Origin: Ferroplasma sp.
GTDB lineage: Archaea; Thermoplasmatota; Thermoplasmata; Thermoplasmatales; Thermoplasmataceae
NCBI RefSeq assembly: GCF_031200575.1
Contig: NZ_CP133597.1
Span: forward strand, 1,796,571-1,859,113
Direction: 5' to 3'
DNA: 62,543 nucleotides
The notes beneath the pieces were generated by a model. It worked only from the letters and a program-made list of their open reading frames with translations. It ran no database searches and was not told the origin of the DNA. The position numbers and the translations under genes are program-made. The stretch's first letter is position 1; every line of letters begins with the position of its first letter. Shown here piece by piece: positions 41,698 through 49,768 of the stretch.

Positions 41698-42270
41698 TTA
41701 TTTCACCTTTTTAATATTCCCCCTATCACGCTGGATCTGGATCATTGCCTGGACATCGGGGAGGCTCCAGGCGTATTTAGTATGGACACACTCAAATGTC
41801 TGGTCAACCTCGCACCAGAGGCGCAAAATATTATTTCCATTGAGTTTAACATAGACAAAAACTACACGGTCATGCCCCAGCAAATCATAATTATGCTCCT
41901 CGATGGCTACGTGGTCATCCAGGACATTGAGGTGCGTTAGGGCGGAAAGGTTCTTGAACTGGTCGGTATAGTTTGGAGGGAGGACATGCCTTCCCGGAAG
42001 TTGCCCACCGGAGACTTCCTGTTCTGCTTTTCTTAAGCCTTCTGCTATACGTTTACCTTGGTCAGTTAAAGAAAGAAAAATATATCTTCGTCCATTAACT
42101 CTTTCTCGTGCATTGATAATGTCTGCTTTTTGTAATTTATCCAAGGTTCTATATAATGTAGAAACATTTTTTGTAACTTCAAATAAATCAGTTTTTTTGG
42201 CATCTTTATGGGTGTCTAAGTATCTTATTATTTCGTATGCATATTTTCCATACAACTCTAAATTAATCAT
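41698..42270 (-). CDS. Winged-helix transcription regulator of the minus-strand operon
   Basis: 190 residues. The N-terminal MarR/PadR-like winged helix (KKTDLFEVTKNVSTLYRTLDKLQKAD split over two helices, wing RERVNGRRYIFLSLTDQG) is followed by a second domain of about 100 residues (LPPNYTDQFKNLSALTHL, RVVFVYVKLNG) that may sense a ligand or partner. TTTATTTAT about 29 bases upstream of ATG 42270 points to a leaderless transcript. Divergent from an RHH gene, with a palindrome between. Confidence 0.75.
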   Translation of the reverse strand: MINLELYGKYAYEIIRYLDTHKDAKKTDLFEVTKNVSTLYRTLDKLQKADIINARERVNGRRYIFLSLTDQGKRIAEGLRKAEQEVSGGQLPGRHVLPPNYTDQFKNLSALTHLNVLDDHVAIEEHNYDLLGHDRVVFVYVKLNGNNILRLWCEVDQTFECVHTKYAWSLPDVQAMIQIQRDRGNIKKVK

Positions 42271-42323
42271 TCTCTATTCTGTATAAGAGAAATGGATAAA
42301 TAAAAGTAATGTAGAATTATCTG

Positions 42324-42338
42324 TTCGCTATTAGCGAA
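42324..42338. promoter_or_regulatory. Palindromic operator TTCGCTATTAGCGAA between divergent regulators
   Basis: A perfect 15-base palindrome (7-base arms, one-base centre) lies between the winged-helix gene and the RHH gene, close to the rightward TATA element TTTATATA (42348-42355). It is placed to repress the RHH-integrase operon, the divergent operon or both. Confidence 0.65.
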
Positions 42339-42383
42339 GTGATAATATTTATATACAACTTCTCAATTATATAATGAGGAATA

Positions 42384-42539
42384 ATGATGATATCAAAGAT
42401 TTGTATCACTGTAACTGATGAAGAACAAGATTTTTTTAGAAGACATCCTGAAATTAACCGCTCAAAATTTGTTAGAATGGCTATTCGGGATTACAAAAAA
42501 AAGATTGGTGAACCACTGGCACAGGAGGAAGAAGCATGA
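42384..42539 (+). CDS. Ribbon-helix-helix-like regulator upstream of the integrase
   Basis: 51 residues from ATG 42384 (a second ATG follows directly). Short strand KICITVTDEEQDFF, then RRHPEINRSKFVRMAIRDY, which fits an RHH fold. The TATA element at 42348 gives a near-leaderless start. It overlaps the next gene by ATGA. Probably controls integrase expression, or acts as an excision-type directionality factor. Confidence 0.68.
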   Translation: MMISKICITVTDEEQDFFRRHPEINRSKFVRMAIRDYKKKIGEPLAQEEEA

Positions 42540-42706
42540 CTTTTGATGATTCTGGAAACCTTATACTTTCCCAGTCTGTCATCGAAACCTGGAAACAGGA
42601 AGTTAACCACACAGAAACGTGCAATAAGTGCGGATATACATGGATATCCAGGGCAAGATACCATTTGACTAGGACGTGCCCAAAATGCAAGGAGGTAATA
42701 TATTGA
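42536..42706 (+). CDS. Small zinc-ribbon protein upstream of the integrase
   Basis: 56 residues (starts MTFDDSGNLILSQSVIE). CNKCGYTW and CPKCKE form a zinc ribbon. The ribosome site is inside the RHH gene and the stop overlaps the integrase ATG, so RHH, zinc ribbon and integrase form one translational chain. Possibly a recombination accessory protein. Confidence 0.68.
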   Translation: MTFDDSGNLILSQSVIETWKQEVNHTETCNKCGYTWISRARYHLTRTCPKCKEVIY

Positions 42707-43728
42707 TGGATGAAAGGGAACTAAAGGATTTTCGGAATTTTATGTTTGATGAATTGCGTTTATCGCCTTCCACAATCAACGATACATTAAGAAGATTGCC
42801 ATATATAGAAAATAAATCAAAATCAATGGAGAGGGATGACTTGCAGGAATTGGTGAGGATTGTATGCGACACAAAGAGCAACAAGACTGCAAATGAGTAT
42901 ATCAAGATAATCAATAGGTGGCTTAGGTATAAACACGAAAAGCCCGTGAAATATTTTAAAGAATATGAATCTTTTACAGTAAAGATCTGCACTCCGGATG
43001 CTAAATGGAAACTTCTAACAGCAGCTTCCAGGCAGGGACCAAGGGAGAAGGCTATATTTTATCTATTGTTTGGCACCGGAGTAAGGCTTGGGGAAGCCGT
43101 GAACCTGAAGCTCCAGGATATTAAGGAAGACAGGATCTTTGTAACCGGGAAGGGACAAAAAGAAAGGGAAATATTCCTGCCTCCTGAATCCAGGAATGCG
43201 CTGGATGAATACCTTTTAGTAAGGACTCCAGGCAAAACGGCTTCAGACAAGGATTTTTTATTTACCACAAAACTGGGCAGGAAGATGACCTACGATTATT
43301 TCAGGAATTTATGCAAGCTCGTTGCCATGAATGCTGGGGTAAAATTCCACCCGCACATGGCCCGGCATACGTATGCCACGGAGCTCCTGATGGCAGGGAT
43401 GGATGTTTCTTTCGTGTCAAAGCTCCTGGGGCACGACAGCCTGTCATCGACCCAGAAGTATCTGCACCCGAGCCAGCAGGACGCGATTTTCCAGGCTTCA
43501 AAAATAAATTTATTCGAAAATCAAAATAAAAATAAATACCAGAATCATAATGATTTAGACCATAAGGATAGGTTGGGAGCCGAAGGTCAACATCATTCTG
43601 ACACTGGCACGTTCCAGGACTACCTGGGAGATTCTTTGATGCTGTTATTTTTTAATGAAGAAAATAAGGGGAAAGAATTCAGCAATAATATGCCTGAATC
43701 CTGGACACCACTGGAGGTGAGAAATTGA
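42706..43728 (+). CDS. int: Tyrosine recombinase (XerC/D-like integrase), reconstituted at the tandem junction
   Basis: 340 residues from ATG 42706 (GGAGGTAAT upstream). Catalytic set: R127 in GTGVRLGEA, K149 in TGKGQKE, H217-x-x-R220 in HPHMARHTYA, H243 in LGHDS and Y252 in TQKYLHP. The N-terminal SAM-like core-binding domain precedes it. The element junction (43565) falls at about residue 287, so the catalytic residues come from copy 1 and the last 54 residues from the left end of copy 2. A single integrated copy would carry a protein with another C-terminus. Confidence 0.93.
   Translation: MDERELKDFRNFMFDELRLSPSTINDTLRRLPYIENKSKSMERDDLQELVRIVCDTKSNKTANEYIKIINRWLRYKHEKPVKYFKEYESFTVKICTPDAKWKLLTAASRQGPREKAIFYLLFGTGVRLGEAVNLKLQDIKEDRIFVTGKGQKEREIFLPPESRNALDEYLLVRTPGKTASDKDFLFTTKLGRKMTYDYFRNLCKLVAMNAGVKFHPHMARHTYATELLMAGMDVSFVSKLLGHDSLSSTQKYLHPSQQDAIFQASKINLFENQNKNKYQNHNDLDHKDRLGAEGQHHSDTGTFQDYLGDSLMLLFFNEENKGKEFSNNMPESWTPLEVRN
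43565..43579 (+). other. Internal attachment-type junction between the tandem copies
   Basis: AGGATAGGTTGGG matches attL at 14133; to its left is integrase coding sequence and to its right the element's left end, so this is the sequence expected in the circular form (attP). Confidence 0.75.
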
Positions 43729-43859
43729 AATTTTTCTATATAAAACACTGTGCAGGGTGCCATAGGAAAGTATCAAGGGGCGAATTGCAATTGGATGGCC
43801 AGCTGAAATATGTATGCCAGGATTGCCTGGACGGAAAAATACCAGGGGTGAGGCAATGA
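43725..43859 (+). CDS. Small zinc-ribbon protein (copy 2)
   Basis: 44 residues, TTG start overlapping the complete integrase gene's stop. Same as 14293-14427; here it is truly downstream of an intact integrase, so cotranscription is likely. Confidence 0.7.
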   Translation: MKFFYIKHCAGCHRKVSRGELQLDGQLKYVCQDCLDGKIPGVRQ

Positions 43860-44173
43860 AGTCTGTGCCGAATAATCCTCTGGACCATATCATGCAACGT
43901 TATGCAGGCCAGGCAGTTACTCCCGAATCAATACTTCTAGATTATCCAAATTTCTCTGATGTCTTTGAAGTAGAAGACCGGTTAAAGGAATGGGTGAGGA
44001 GAAATAAAGATGATTGCCAGGTCCTCCATGCAAATCCATACATGGTTAAGGTTTTTGTAACGCCCCATGACATCAATGTTTACAATCAGAATATGCATCG
44101 CAAGCACCAGGAAGCAAGGAGGGGTATAGATGAATTCTACTTATCCTGTTTTTTCAACTCATTTAAGGCGTAA
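43856..44173 (+). CDS. Unknown small protein (copy 2, 105-residue form)
   Basis: Same gene as 14424-14702 but with four G at 44121-44124, so the end is RRGIDEFYLSCFF and beyond and the frame overlaps the convergent RHH gene by 37 bases. Which length is native is unknown. Confidence 0.6.
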   Translation: MKSVPNNPLDHIMQRYAGQAVTPESILLDYPNFSDVFEVEDRLKEWVRRNKDDCQVLHANPYMVKVFVTPHDINVYNQNMHRKHQEARRGIDEFYLSCFFNSFKA

Positions 44174-44274
44174 TTCACCGCATGGGAAAGGGAAGCAAAC
44201 CGCTTATTGTCTATCTGGGAGTGGATCCAATCTAAAAGGGATTCATCTATTGAAACTGAAATTTTCTTTTTCAT
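44137..44274 (-). CDS. Ribbon-helix-helix regulator, minus strand (copy 2)
   Basis: 45 residues, identical to the protein at 14706-14843, with the same leaderless-type TATA position. Two copies of the repressor in one chromosome would affect both control regions in trans. Confidence 0.82.
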   Translation of the reverse strand: MKKKISVSIDESLLDWIHSQIDNKRFASLSHAVNYALNELKKQDK

Positions 44275-44281
44275 TGCTACT

Positions 44282-44350
44282 GAGTAGGAAAATACGGTTT
44301 ATATCCTTTCCTGCTCGGAAGTATTCAGAAGTAGGAAAGTTTATAAATAA
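44282..44350. promoter_or_regulatory. Divergent RHH control region (copy 2)
   Basis: Same inverted GAGTAGGAAA/TTTCCTGCTC arms, third half-site and two TATA elements as 14851-14919. Confidence 0.65.
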
Positions 44351-44362
44351 CGGAGGTATGCA

Positions 44363-44569
44363 ATGGTAAGCAAAGGTAAGAAAATGAAAATATCAATATC
44401 TATAACAACAGAAGAAAAGGATTACCTGGCAACGCTGGTAGAATCAGGAAAGGCATCAAGTATGTCTCATGCTGTGAGGCTTTGCATTCTATCCTATATG
44501 CTGGTTGATTCTGGTTACAATGGCAGAAATACGACTGAGGAGGTGAAAGATAATGCCGACGGGAGATGA
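44363..44569 (+). CDS. Ribbon-helix-helix regulator, plus strand (copy 2)
   Basis: 68 residues identical to 14932-15138, overlapping the second mcm gene. Confidence 0.8.
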   Translation: MVSKGKKMKISISITTEEKDYLATLVESGKASSMSHAVRLCILSYMLVDSGYNGRNTTEEVKDNADGR

Positions 44570-46574
44570 AATTGACAGGGACAATATGAAGAGATATGCG
44601 GAAGATTTTGTATGGGCTAATAAGCTTGAATTCTTAAATTATATGGATAGGTGGGTTCAGAGAACGGATTTCAGATTTCCTTTAGATGTTAAGAAACTTG
44701 AAGAATATTCCAGAATGAACAGAGTAGATGTGGACACAAGGTTTAAACCGATTTACCAGCAGATAATATCTCTGGATATTCCAGAAGCAAAAAAGAAAGA
44801 AATGAGAGAAAAAATAGATGCTGAGTATATTTTAGAATCTGATAAGGTATCACAGAAAGACACTGCTATAGGCATTCTGCAATATTTAGAATCAAACCCA
44901 GTGGAGATGATTAAGGCATTGAATCTTGCGTTGTATGATTTAATGGTCCAGGAAGGGGAAACAGACTATGATGATTATTATGATCCTGAATTTGAGGTAT
45001 TAAACTGGCCAGTTTCCACTATTCCGAGCCTGAAATATGAAGACCTGGGCAAACTTAAATCGCTAAGTGGTTGGATAGGCACAATAGGATCTCCACATAT
45101 CCAATATTTAGAAGTCGCATACAAATGCGCTGCTTGTGGCCATATTACTCACTCTCCTGTAAAGCCTCAGAGTTGTGAAGAATGTGGATATGACAAAACT
45201 AAAAACTTAATTTTTGTTCCAGAAGAATCAACAGGGCAGCAGGTTCAGGAAATAGTCCTCATGGAGAACTATGATGAAATGAATCCTGAAACTACACCAG
45301 GTAATTTGCCTTGCTATGTTACCGGCGATAATATCAACAAATTTACGATCGGAGATAGAATAAATGTAATGGGGATAGTATCAATTGTTAAGAAGAAATT
45401 TGATACTTACCTGAGCTTAAATGTTTTGAATATTGCCAGAAAGCAGGAAGAAATCCATCTATCGGCTAAGGATATTGAGATAATAACTGAGATCGGGAAA
45501 GACCCGATAGATTTTATACATAAGAACCTGGGAAGATCTGTCATAGGCGAAGAATATGAAATTATTAAGGAAAGCCTTGCCATGGCTATTGCAGGTGGGT
45601 CTGAATCAAGGAAAAGGTCTAATATTCACATGCTTTTGATAGGCAATCCTGGTATAGGAAAATCAGAACTTCTTTATTCAGGAAAGGAAGATTCTCCCAA
45701 AGGGTATTTTGTTGCAAGAACCTCTGGGCCAGGACTTACCGCTGCTAAAGCTACCGTCCTTGGTACAGATGTACTTGTGCCTGGAATGATGGTACTGGCC
45801 AATGGTGGAGTATTGATGATTGATGAAATAGACAAGATCAAGAAAGATGGCCTTGATGCAATCCACAGTGCAATGGAACAGGGGCAATTCACTTATTCCA
45901 TGGCTGGCCTGAGAGGGACATTTTTTACCAACACAACAATAATTGCAGCTGCCAATCCATCTGGATCCCATTTCGACCAGTCCAGGACTGTGCTGGAACA
46001 GATAAACATGCCTGAATCCCTGTTACAGAGATTCGATATTGTATGGGCAATGTATGGCCAGGGACATGTTGACGCCCTCAAAATTCTCAGAAGTACAGAA
46101 GAGATGGATGATCCTCTTATAAAGAAATACTTTGCATATTGCTCAAAGCTTAATCCCTCTGTGGCCAATGTTGAACAGGAAATAGCAGAATTCTTCCAGG
46201 AAGTAAGAGAGAAATCTGGAGATATGAGTATAGTTCCGAGGCACCTTATGGCCATGAAGAGGCTAACGCAGGCCTCTGCGAAGTTGCATTTACGTGAAGA
46301 AGCAACTCTGGACGATGTCAGGGAAATGGAGAAAGTCATTATGGCTTACCTAAGGCCATTTGGATTCTCTATTAATAACATGCTGGTTCCGGTAACATTG
46401 AAAGACAAGATATGGAAGCTTATCGACATGTTTAAAGAACGTAAAATGTGGAATAAAGAGGAACTGTTAAACGAGACAAAATATTCCGAACAGGACCTGG
46501 ATAGATGCTTAGACGTAATGAAAAAGGAAGGGACAATATATGAGCCTGGAAACAACAGATATAAGGTGGCTTGA
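44553..46574 (+). CDS. mcm: MCM replicative helicase (copy 2)
   Basis: 673 residues, identical to 15122-17143, with intact zinc ribbon, Walker A GNPGIGKSE, Walker B and winged helix. Both copies appear functional. Confidence 0.96.
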   Translation: MPTGDEIDRDNMKRYAEDFVWANKLEFLNYMDRWVQRTDFRFPLDVKKLEEYSRMNRVDVDTRFKPIYQQIISLDIPEAKKKEMREKIDAEYILESDKVSQKDTAIGILQYLESNPVEMIKALNLALYDLMVQEGETDYDDYYDPEFEVLNWPVSTIPSLKYEDLGKLKSLSGWIGTIGSPHIQYLEVAYKCAACGHITHSPVKPQSCEECGYDKTKNLIFVPEESTGQQVQEIVLMENYDEMNPETTPGNLPCYVTGDNINKFTIGDRINVMGIVSIVKKKFDTYLSLNVLNIARKQEEIHLSAKDIEIITEIGKDPIDFIHKNLGRSVIGEEYEIIKESLAMAIAGGSESRKRSNIHMLLIGNPGIGKSELLYSGKEDSPKGYFVARTSGPGLTAAKATVLGTDVLVPGMMVLANGGVLMIDEIDKIKKDGLDAIHSAMEQGQFTYSMAGLRGTFFTNTTIIAAANPSGSHFDQSRTVLEQINMPESLLQRFDIVWAMYGQGHVDALKILRSTEEMDDPLIKKYFAYCSKLNPSVANVEQEIAEFFQEVREKSGDMSIVPRHLMAMKRLTQASAKLHLREEATLDDVREMEKVIMAYLRPFGFSINNMLVPVTLKDKIWKLIDMFKERKMWNKEELLNETKYSEQDLDRCLDVMKKEGTIYEPGNNRYKVA

Positions 46575-46607
46575 ATGGAAACCATTGGAAATACAGGCTC
46601 CATTATT

Positions 46608-46783
46608 TATTATACGTATGATAAATATACGACCACTTACAGACACAGTGAAATACAGGCTCTCGAATTATCATACGTATGGAAAGAAAATAATTATTAT
46701 ACGTATGATAATTCCACGACACAGCAAAATAAGACTTCTGTATATTTTTAAAAGTGAATATACGTAAGTTATTTACGTATATT
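46608..46783. other. Putative origin/TACGTA repeats (copy 2)
   Basis: Same palindromes as 17177-17352, including the exact AATATACGTAA/TTACGTATATT pair at 46757-46783. Two origins in tandem would sit 29 kb apart. Confidence 0.6.
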
Positions 46784-46825
46784 AATTCTAATTATACCAT
46801 TTTTTCTTTTTATTATTTTTAAGAG

Positions 46826-47437
46826 GTGATATTCATAAAAGGAGATAATATAATCAAAAGAAAACGGGGAGCTCCAAGAAAGGTATTCACCCAGGAAGAT
46901 GCCCCAAGGAGGTTAGAGACTCAGATTAAGACATGGATATACGGTTTATTTCCAGCAGGAAGGCCTATAAATGAAGTTCTGGAAGAATTATTAACAGTGG
47001 CCTATGCAAATAAAGATGAGAAGGATCTCTCACTTCTTAAAAAGAAAGCCGCAGAACTGGAATATGAGTTGTCAAAGGTAAAAGTTGAAATCCATAACAA
47101 AGAACAGGCAATCCAACACCAGGAAGAAGTCCAGAGATCAATTATAATGCAGAGAAAATACATGGCTAGTGTTTTAAGAAGAATAATAAAGACATCTTTT
47201 AGTTCAAGAAAAGTAACTACAAAGCCAGAATGGATAGAAAAATTATACGGAATGTCTTTTGATATTCCGTCCCTGGACACCTTACTCGCTGATACTTCAA
47301 AATCAATTGAGCAATTATATGAAATATCAGAAATGGACCTCATAGAAATAGTATCGGCGAGGAAAATTAGCAAAGGTCAGAAAGAACCAGAAATCATGCA
47401 GGAAATTCTTGCAAACGAGGAGAGTGATAAAAAATGA
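46826..47437 (+). CDS. Coiled-coil protein after the origin repeats (copy 2)
   Basis: 203 residues, identical to 17395-18006: basic N-terminus and central coiled coil; same uncertain GTG start. Confidence 0.7.
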   Translation: MIFIKGDNIIKRKRGAPRKVFTQEDAPRRLETQIKTWIYGLFPAGRPINEVLEELLTVAYANKDEKDLSLLKKKAAELEYELSKVKVEIHNKEQAIQHQEEVQRSIIMQRKYMASVLRRIIKTSFSSRKVTTKPEWIEKLYGMSFDIPSLDTLLADTSKSIEQLYEISEMDLIEIVSARKISKGQKEPEIMQEILANEESDKK

Positions 47438-47754
47438 GTAAAACACAAAATATGGAAACAGAAGATGATTATCTTCTGAAATTAACCAACGAGCCAGCTA
47501 TAAAGACATCAGGAACTTCATGGGATACACATTATATCATCTGGCTTTCCCCGACCAAGCTTCTTGGATATGTATATTCAGACAAAGTGGTCCAGTCCAG
47601 GATAACAGACAATGGGGAAGTATGTACATCAACCGAGCTGATAGGTTTTCTCTCACTTGCCCGTATGCTCCTGTATCTCAAAAATAAATACGGAGAGGAC
47701 AGTCCAATCTACACGCAGGCATATGCCTATTTCTCTGAGGGTGATAAAAAATGA
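47434..47754 (+). CDS. Unknown small protein (copy 2)
   Basis: 106 residues, identical to 18003-18323, overlapping both neighbours by four bases. Confidence 0.65.
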   Translation: MSKTQNMETEDDYLLKLTNEPAIKTSGTSWDTHYIIWLSPTKLLGYVYSDKVVQSRITDNGEVCTSTELIGFLSLARMLLYLKNKYGEDSPIYTQAYAYFSEGDKK

Positions 47755-48008
47755 CTGAAGAAACAAATATGATAAATGAAGAAGATCCGATGCATGCTAT
47801 ACTGCTATTTTACCAGAAGAAGCCAGACATTCCCTATAAGCACATAGAATTTGAATATCTTGCGAGGGATGGTGAACGGCACAACATAGATTTCACATAC
47901 AAAACGCATTATAATTTTGGCAATTCCATACATTCAACAATGCACACTTACAGGCTTTTCATTGACACCAGGAAGTCATCTGAGAATGATCTAAGGAGGT
48001 TGATGTAA
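47751..48008 (+). CDS. Unknown small protein (copy 2)
   Basis: 85 residues, identical to 18320-18577. Confidence 0.62.
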   Translation: MTEETNMINEEDPMHAILLFYQKKPDIPYKHIEFEYLARDGERHNIDFTYKTHYNFGNSIHSTMHTYRLFIDTRKSSENDLRRLM

Positions 48009-48009
48009 T

Positions 48010-48171
48010 ATGGATAATACAGAATTTATGGATAAATTAAAAAGCAAGAATATGGAGCTGTCTAAGCTCCTGGATAGCAAGGAAGACTTCTCAGCAATAG
48101 TGCAGGCAATCGCCTGCATAATCGACGATATGTCAATGCAGCTGGGAAAATATGAAGTGGAGGTGGAATAA
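48010..48171 (+). CDS. Very small helical protein (copy 2)
   Basis: 53 residues, identical to 18579-18740; AAGGAGG upstream. Confidence 0.6.
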   Translation: MDNTEFMDKLKSKNMELSKLLDSKEDFSAIVQAIACIIDDMSMQLGKYEVEVE

Positions 48172-48482
48172 TGGAAAAAAACGAATACAGGGGAATAAAA
48201 AGATATTATTTAGCTATAAAAGGTAAAATATTATACGATATATATGAAGATGGCGACCCAGAAGATAGAAGATGTATCATCTATAAATCCGAAGATGGAA
48301 GCTATGTATTTCAATATTTAGTAATACCCGAATATTCATACTCTCCAGATGACGATATATCGGATGTAAAACTATTCAAGGACATTAATAAATTATTCGA
48401 ATATATAGATAAACGGTATGAAAATATTGGGGCAATAAAAAAATTAAAAGAAGAAATCAAGAAAGATTTTGAGGTGGAATAA
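48171..48482 (+). CDS. Unknown acidic protein (copy 2)
   Basis: 103 residues, identical to 18740-19051. Confidence 0.62.
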   Translation: MEKNEYRGIKRYYLAIKGKILYDIYEDGDPEDRRCIIYKSEDGSYVFQYLVIPEYSYSPDDDISDVKLFKDINKLFEYIDKRYENIGAIKKLKEEIKKDFEVE

Positions 48483-48516
48483 TGGGTGCATATATAAACA
48501 TAGAGGTGAGTAAAAT

Positions 48517-48915
48517 ATGGTAGAATCCATGGAAAAACCAACTGCTGGGGGGCGCAAGAATGCCATTCAAGGATCCTGAGCAAATGAAAATGTATATGCG
48601 GGCAAGAAGGGCAAAGAGAAAGCTGCTAGGCAGGTTAACGCAAAAAGTGTTAACCCAACACGTAAACCCGTTAACCCTATACAAACTCACAAATTGCAAA
48701 ATACGGTTAACACGGTTAACAAAAATAATAGCTCTAAACCCGTAAACCTTCAAGAATACCTCTTATCATATTCCAGGAACAAATACCAGTTTGTCCTATA
48801 TGAGATAAACAAGGAAGGGCAAAAAACTTTAGTAAAAAGTTATCCAAAGGGGTCAGTATTATTTTTTCACGAATCCAAAGTTCGATTGACATGGGGGCCA
48901 GAGGTGGAAGCATGA
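48517..48915 (+). pseudogene. Split or frameshifted Val-Asn repeat gene (copy 2)
   Basis: Same two-frame arrangement as 19086-19484, with the same five-A run. That both copies share the break argues against recent independent decay. Confidence 0.5.
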
Positions 48916-49139
48916 GTAATATGGAAAAAGAAATACAAAATAAAGAAAATCTGAACAACCTTGTAAAATCCACAAGGATAATTCAGAATTTAGTTGAGCA
49001 ATTCGGTTGCAAGGTAGAAAATAATACATATCATGACTGCGGATTAAAAGACCTTAAAGAAGCTTTAGATTATCTTGTAAGCATGGGTGTAGCAGAAAAA
49101 AATGGAATCGAATACCATATATTATTTGAGGTAGATTAA
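48912..49139 (+). CDS. Small winged-helix-like protein (copy 2)
   Basis: 75 residues, identical to 19481-19708. Confidence 0.6.
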   Translation: MSNMEKEIQNKENLNNLVKSTRIIQNLVEQFGCKVENNTYHDCGLKDLKEALDYLVSMGVAEKNGIEYHILFEVD

Positions 49140-49457
49140 ATGGTTAAAACATGGAAAGACGTCGAACTACGATATGCTAAACTCTTTGGTACCCTACGAA
49201 ACGCACTATCAGGAGGAAATTCCCACCACACCAGGAGTGACACACTACATCCGGATTTCTATCTCGAAATCAAGCACGGACTCCAGTGTAGGCCTACATC
49301 TCTCTGGCAAGACACAATTTCCAAAGCCAAACTGGAGCACAAAATCCCGATGCTGATCCAGCATGCCAAGGGAGAGCGAATTGCCGATGCGCGTATAACT
49401 CTGAAAGTTTCAGATTTTTTGACACTGACCAGTATAAATAAGGAGGATAAGAAATGA
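49140..49457 (+). CDS. Small PD-(D/E)XK nuclease (copy 2)
   Basis: 105 residues, identical to 19709-20026, with the intact HPDFYLEIKHG active-site segment. Confidence 0.68.
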   Translation: MVKTWKDVELRYAKLFGTLRNALSGGNSHHTRSDTLHPDFYLEIKHGLQCRPTSLWQDTISKAKLEHKIPMLIQHAKGERIADARITLKVSDFLTLTSINKEDKK

Positions 49458-49684
49458 AGGATACAATAACACTGGATGTTTTCTACGATGACATTGATTC
49501 AATTATCTTCCAGGCACTGAAGATCCCTTTGACTGTACACCAGTTAACATCTATCCTCCGCTTCCACGATATCGATATTTCACCAATGCGTATCAGGCGC
49601 CGGTTAGAATTCCTGGAAATGATAGGGAAAATAGGCAAAAAGAAAAAAAATTCCCACGTATTCGAGTATTATTATATTAAGTGA
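49454..49684 (+). CDS. Winged helix DNA-binding protein (copy 2)
   Basis: 76 residues, identical to 20023-20253. Confidence 0.7.
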   Translation: MKDTITLDVFYDDIDSIIFQALKIPLTVHQLTSILRFHDIDISPMRIRRRLEFLEMIGKIGKKKKNSHVFEYYYIK

Positions 49685-49687
49685 GTT

Positions 49688-49768
49688 TTTATACTTTATA
49701 TGTAACCAGCCTACTGCACCATACTTACCAATATCCTACTATGTTTTATCAATAGTAAAGGTAAATAT
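49688..49768 (+). promoter_or_regulatory. Probable promoter of the membrane/structural operon (copy 2)
   Basis: Same TATA-like elements and CCTACT repeats as 20257-20337. Confidence 0.5.

Larger units (their letters stand above)
14133..43564 (+). mobile_element. Integrated element, copy 1 (29,432 bp): virus-like, with MCM, membrane-protein and restriction modules
   Basis: The left limit is where the sequence becomes identical to the internal junction at 43565; the right limit is the base before that junction. The unit length therefore equals the distance between the repeats. It has a tyrosine recombinase, replication gene, regulators, a putative structural module, an antirestriction protein and a restriction enzyme, so it is a provirus or virus-related integrative plasmid. 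No tRNA gene is seen at the left end. Confidence 0.9.
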
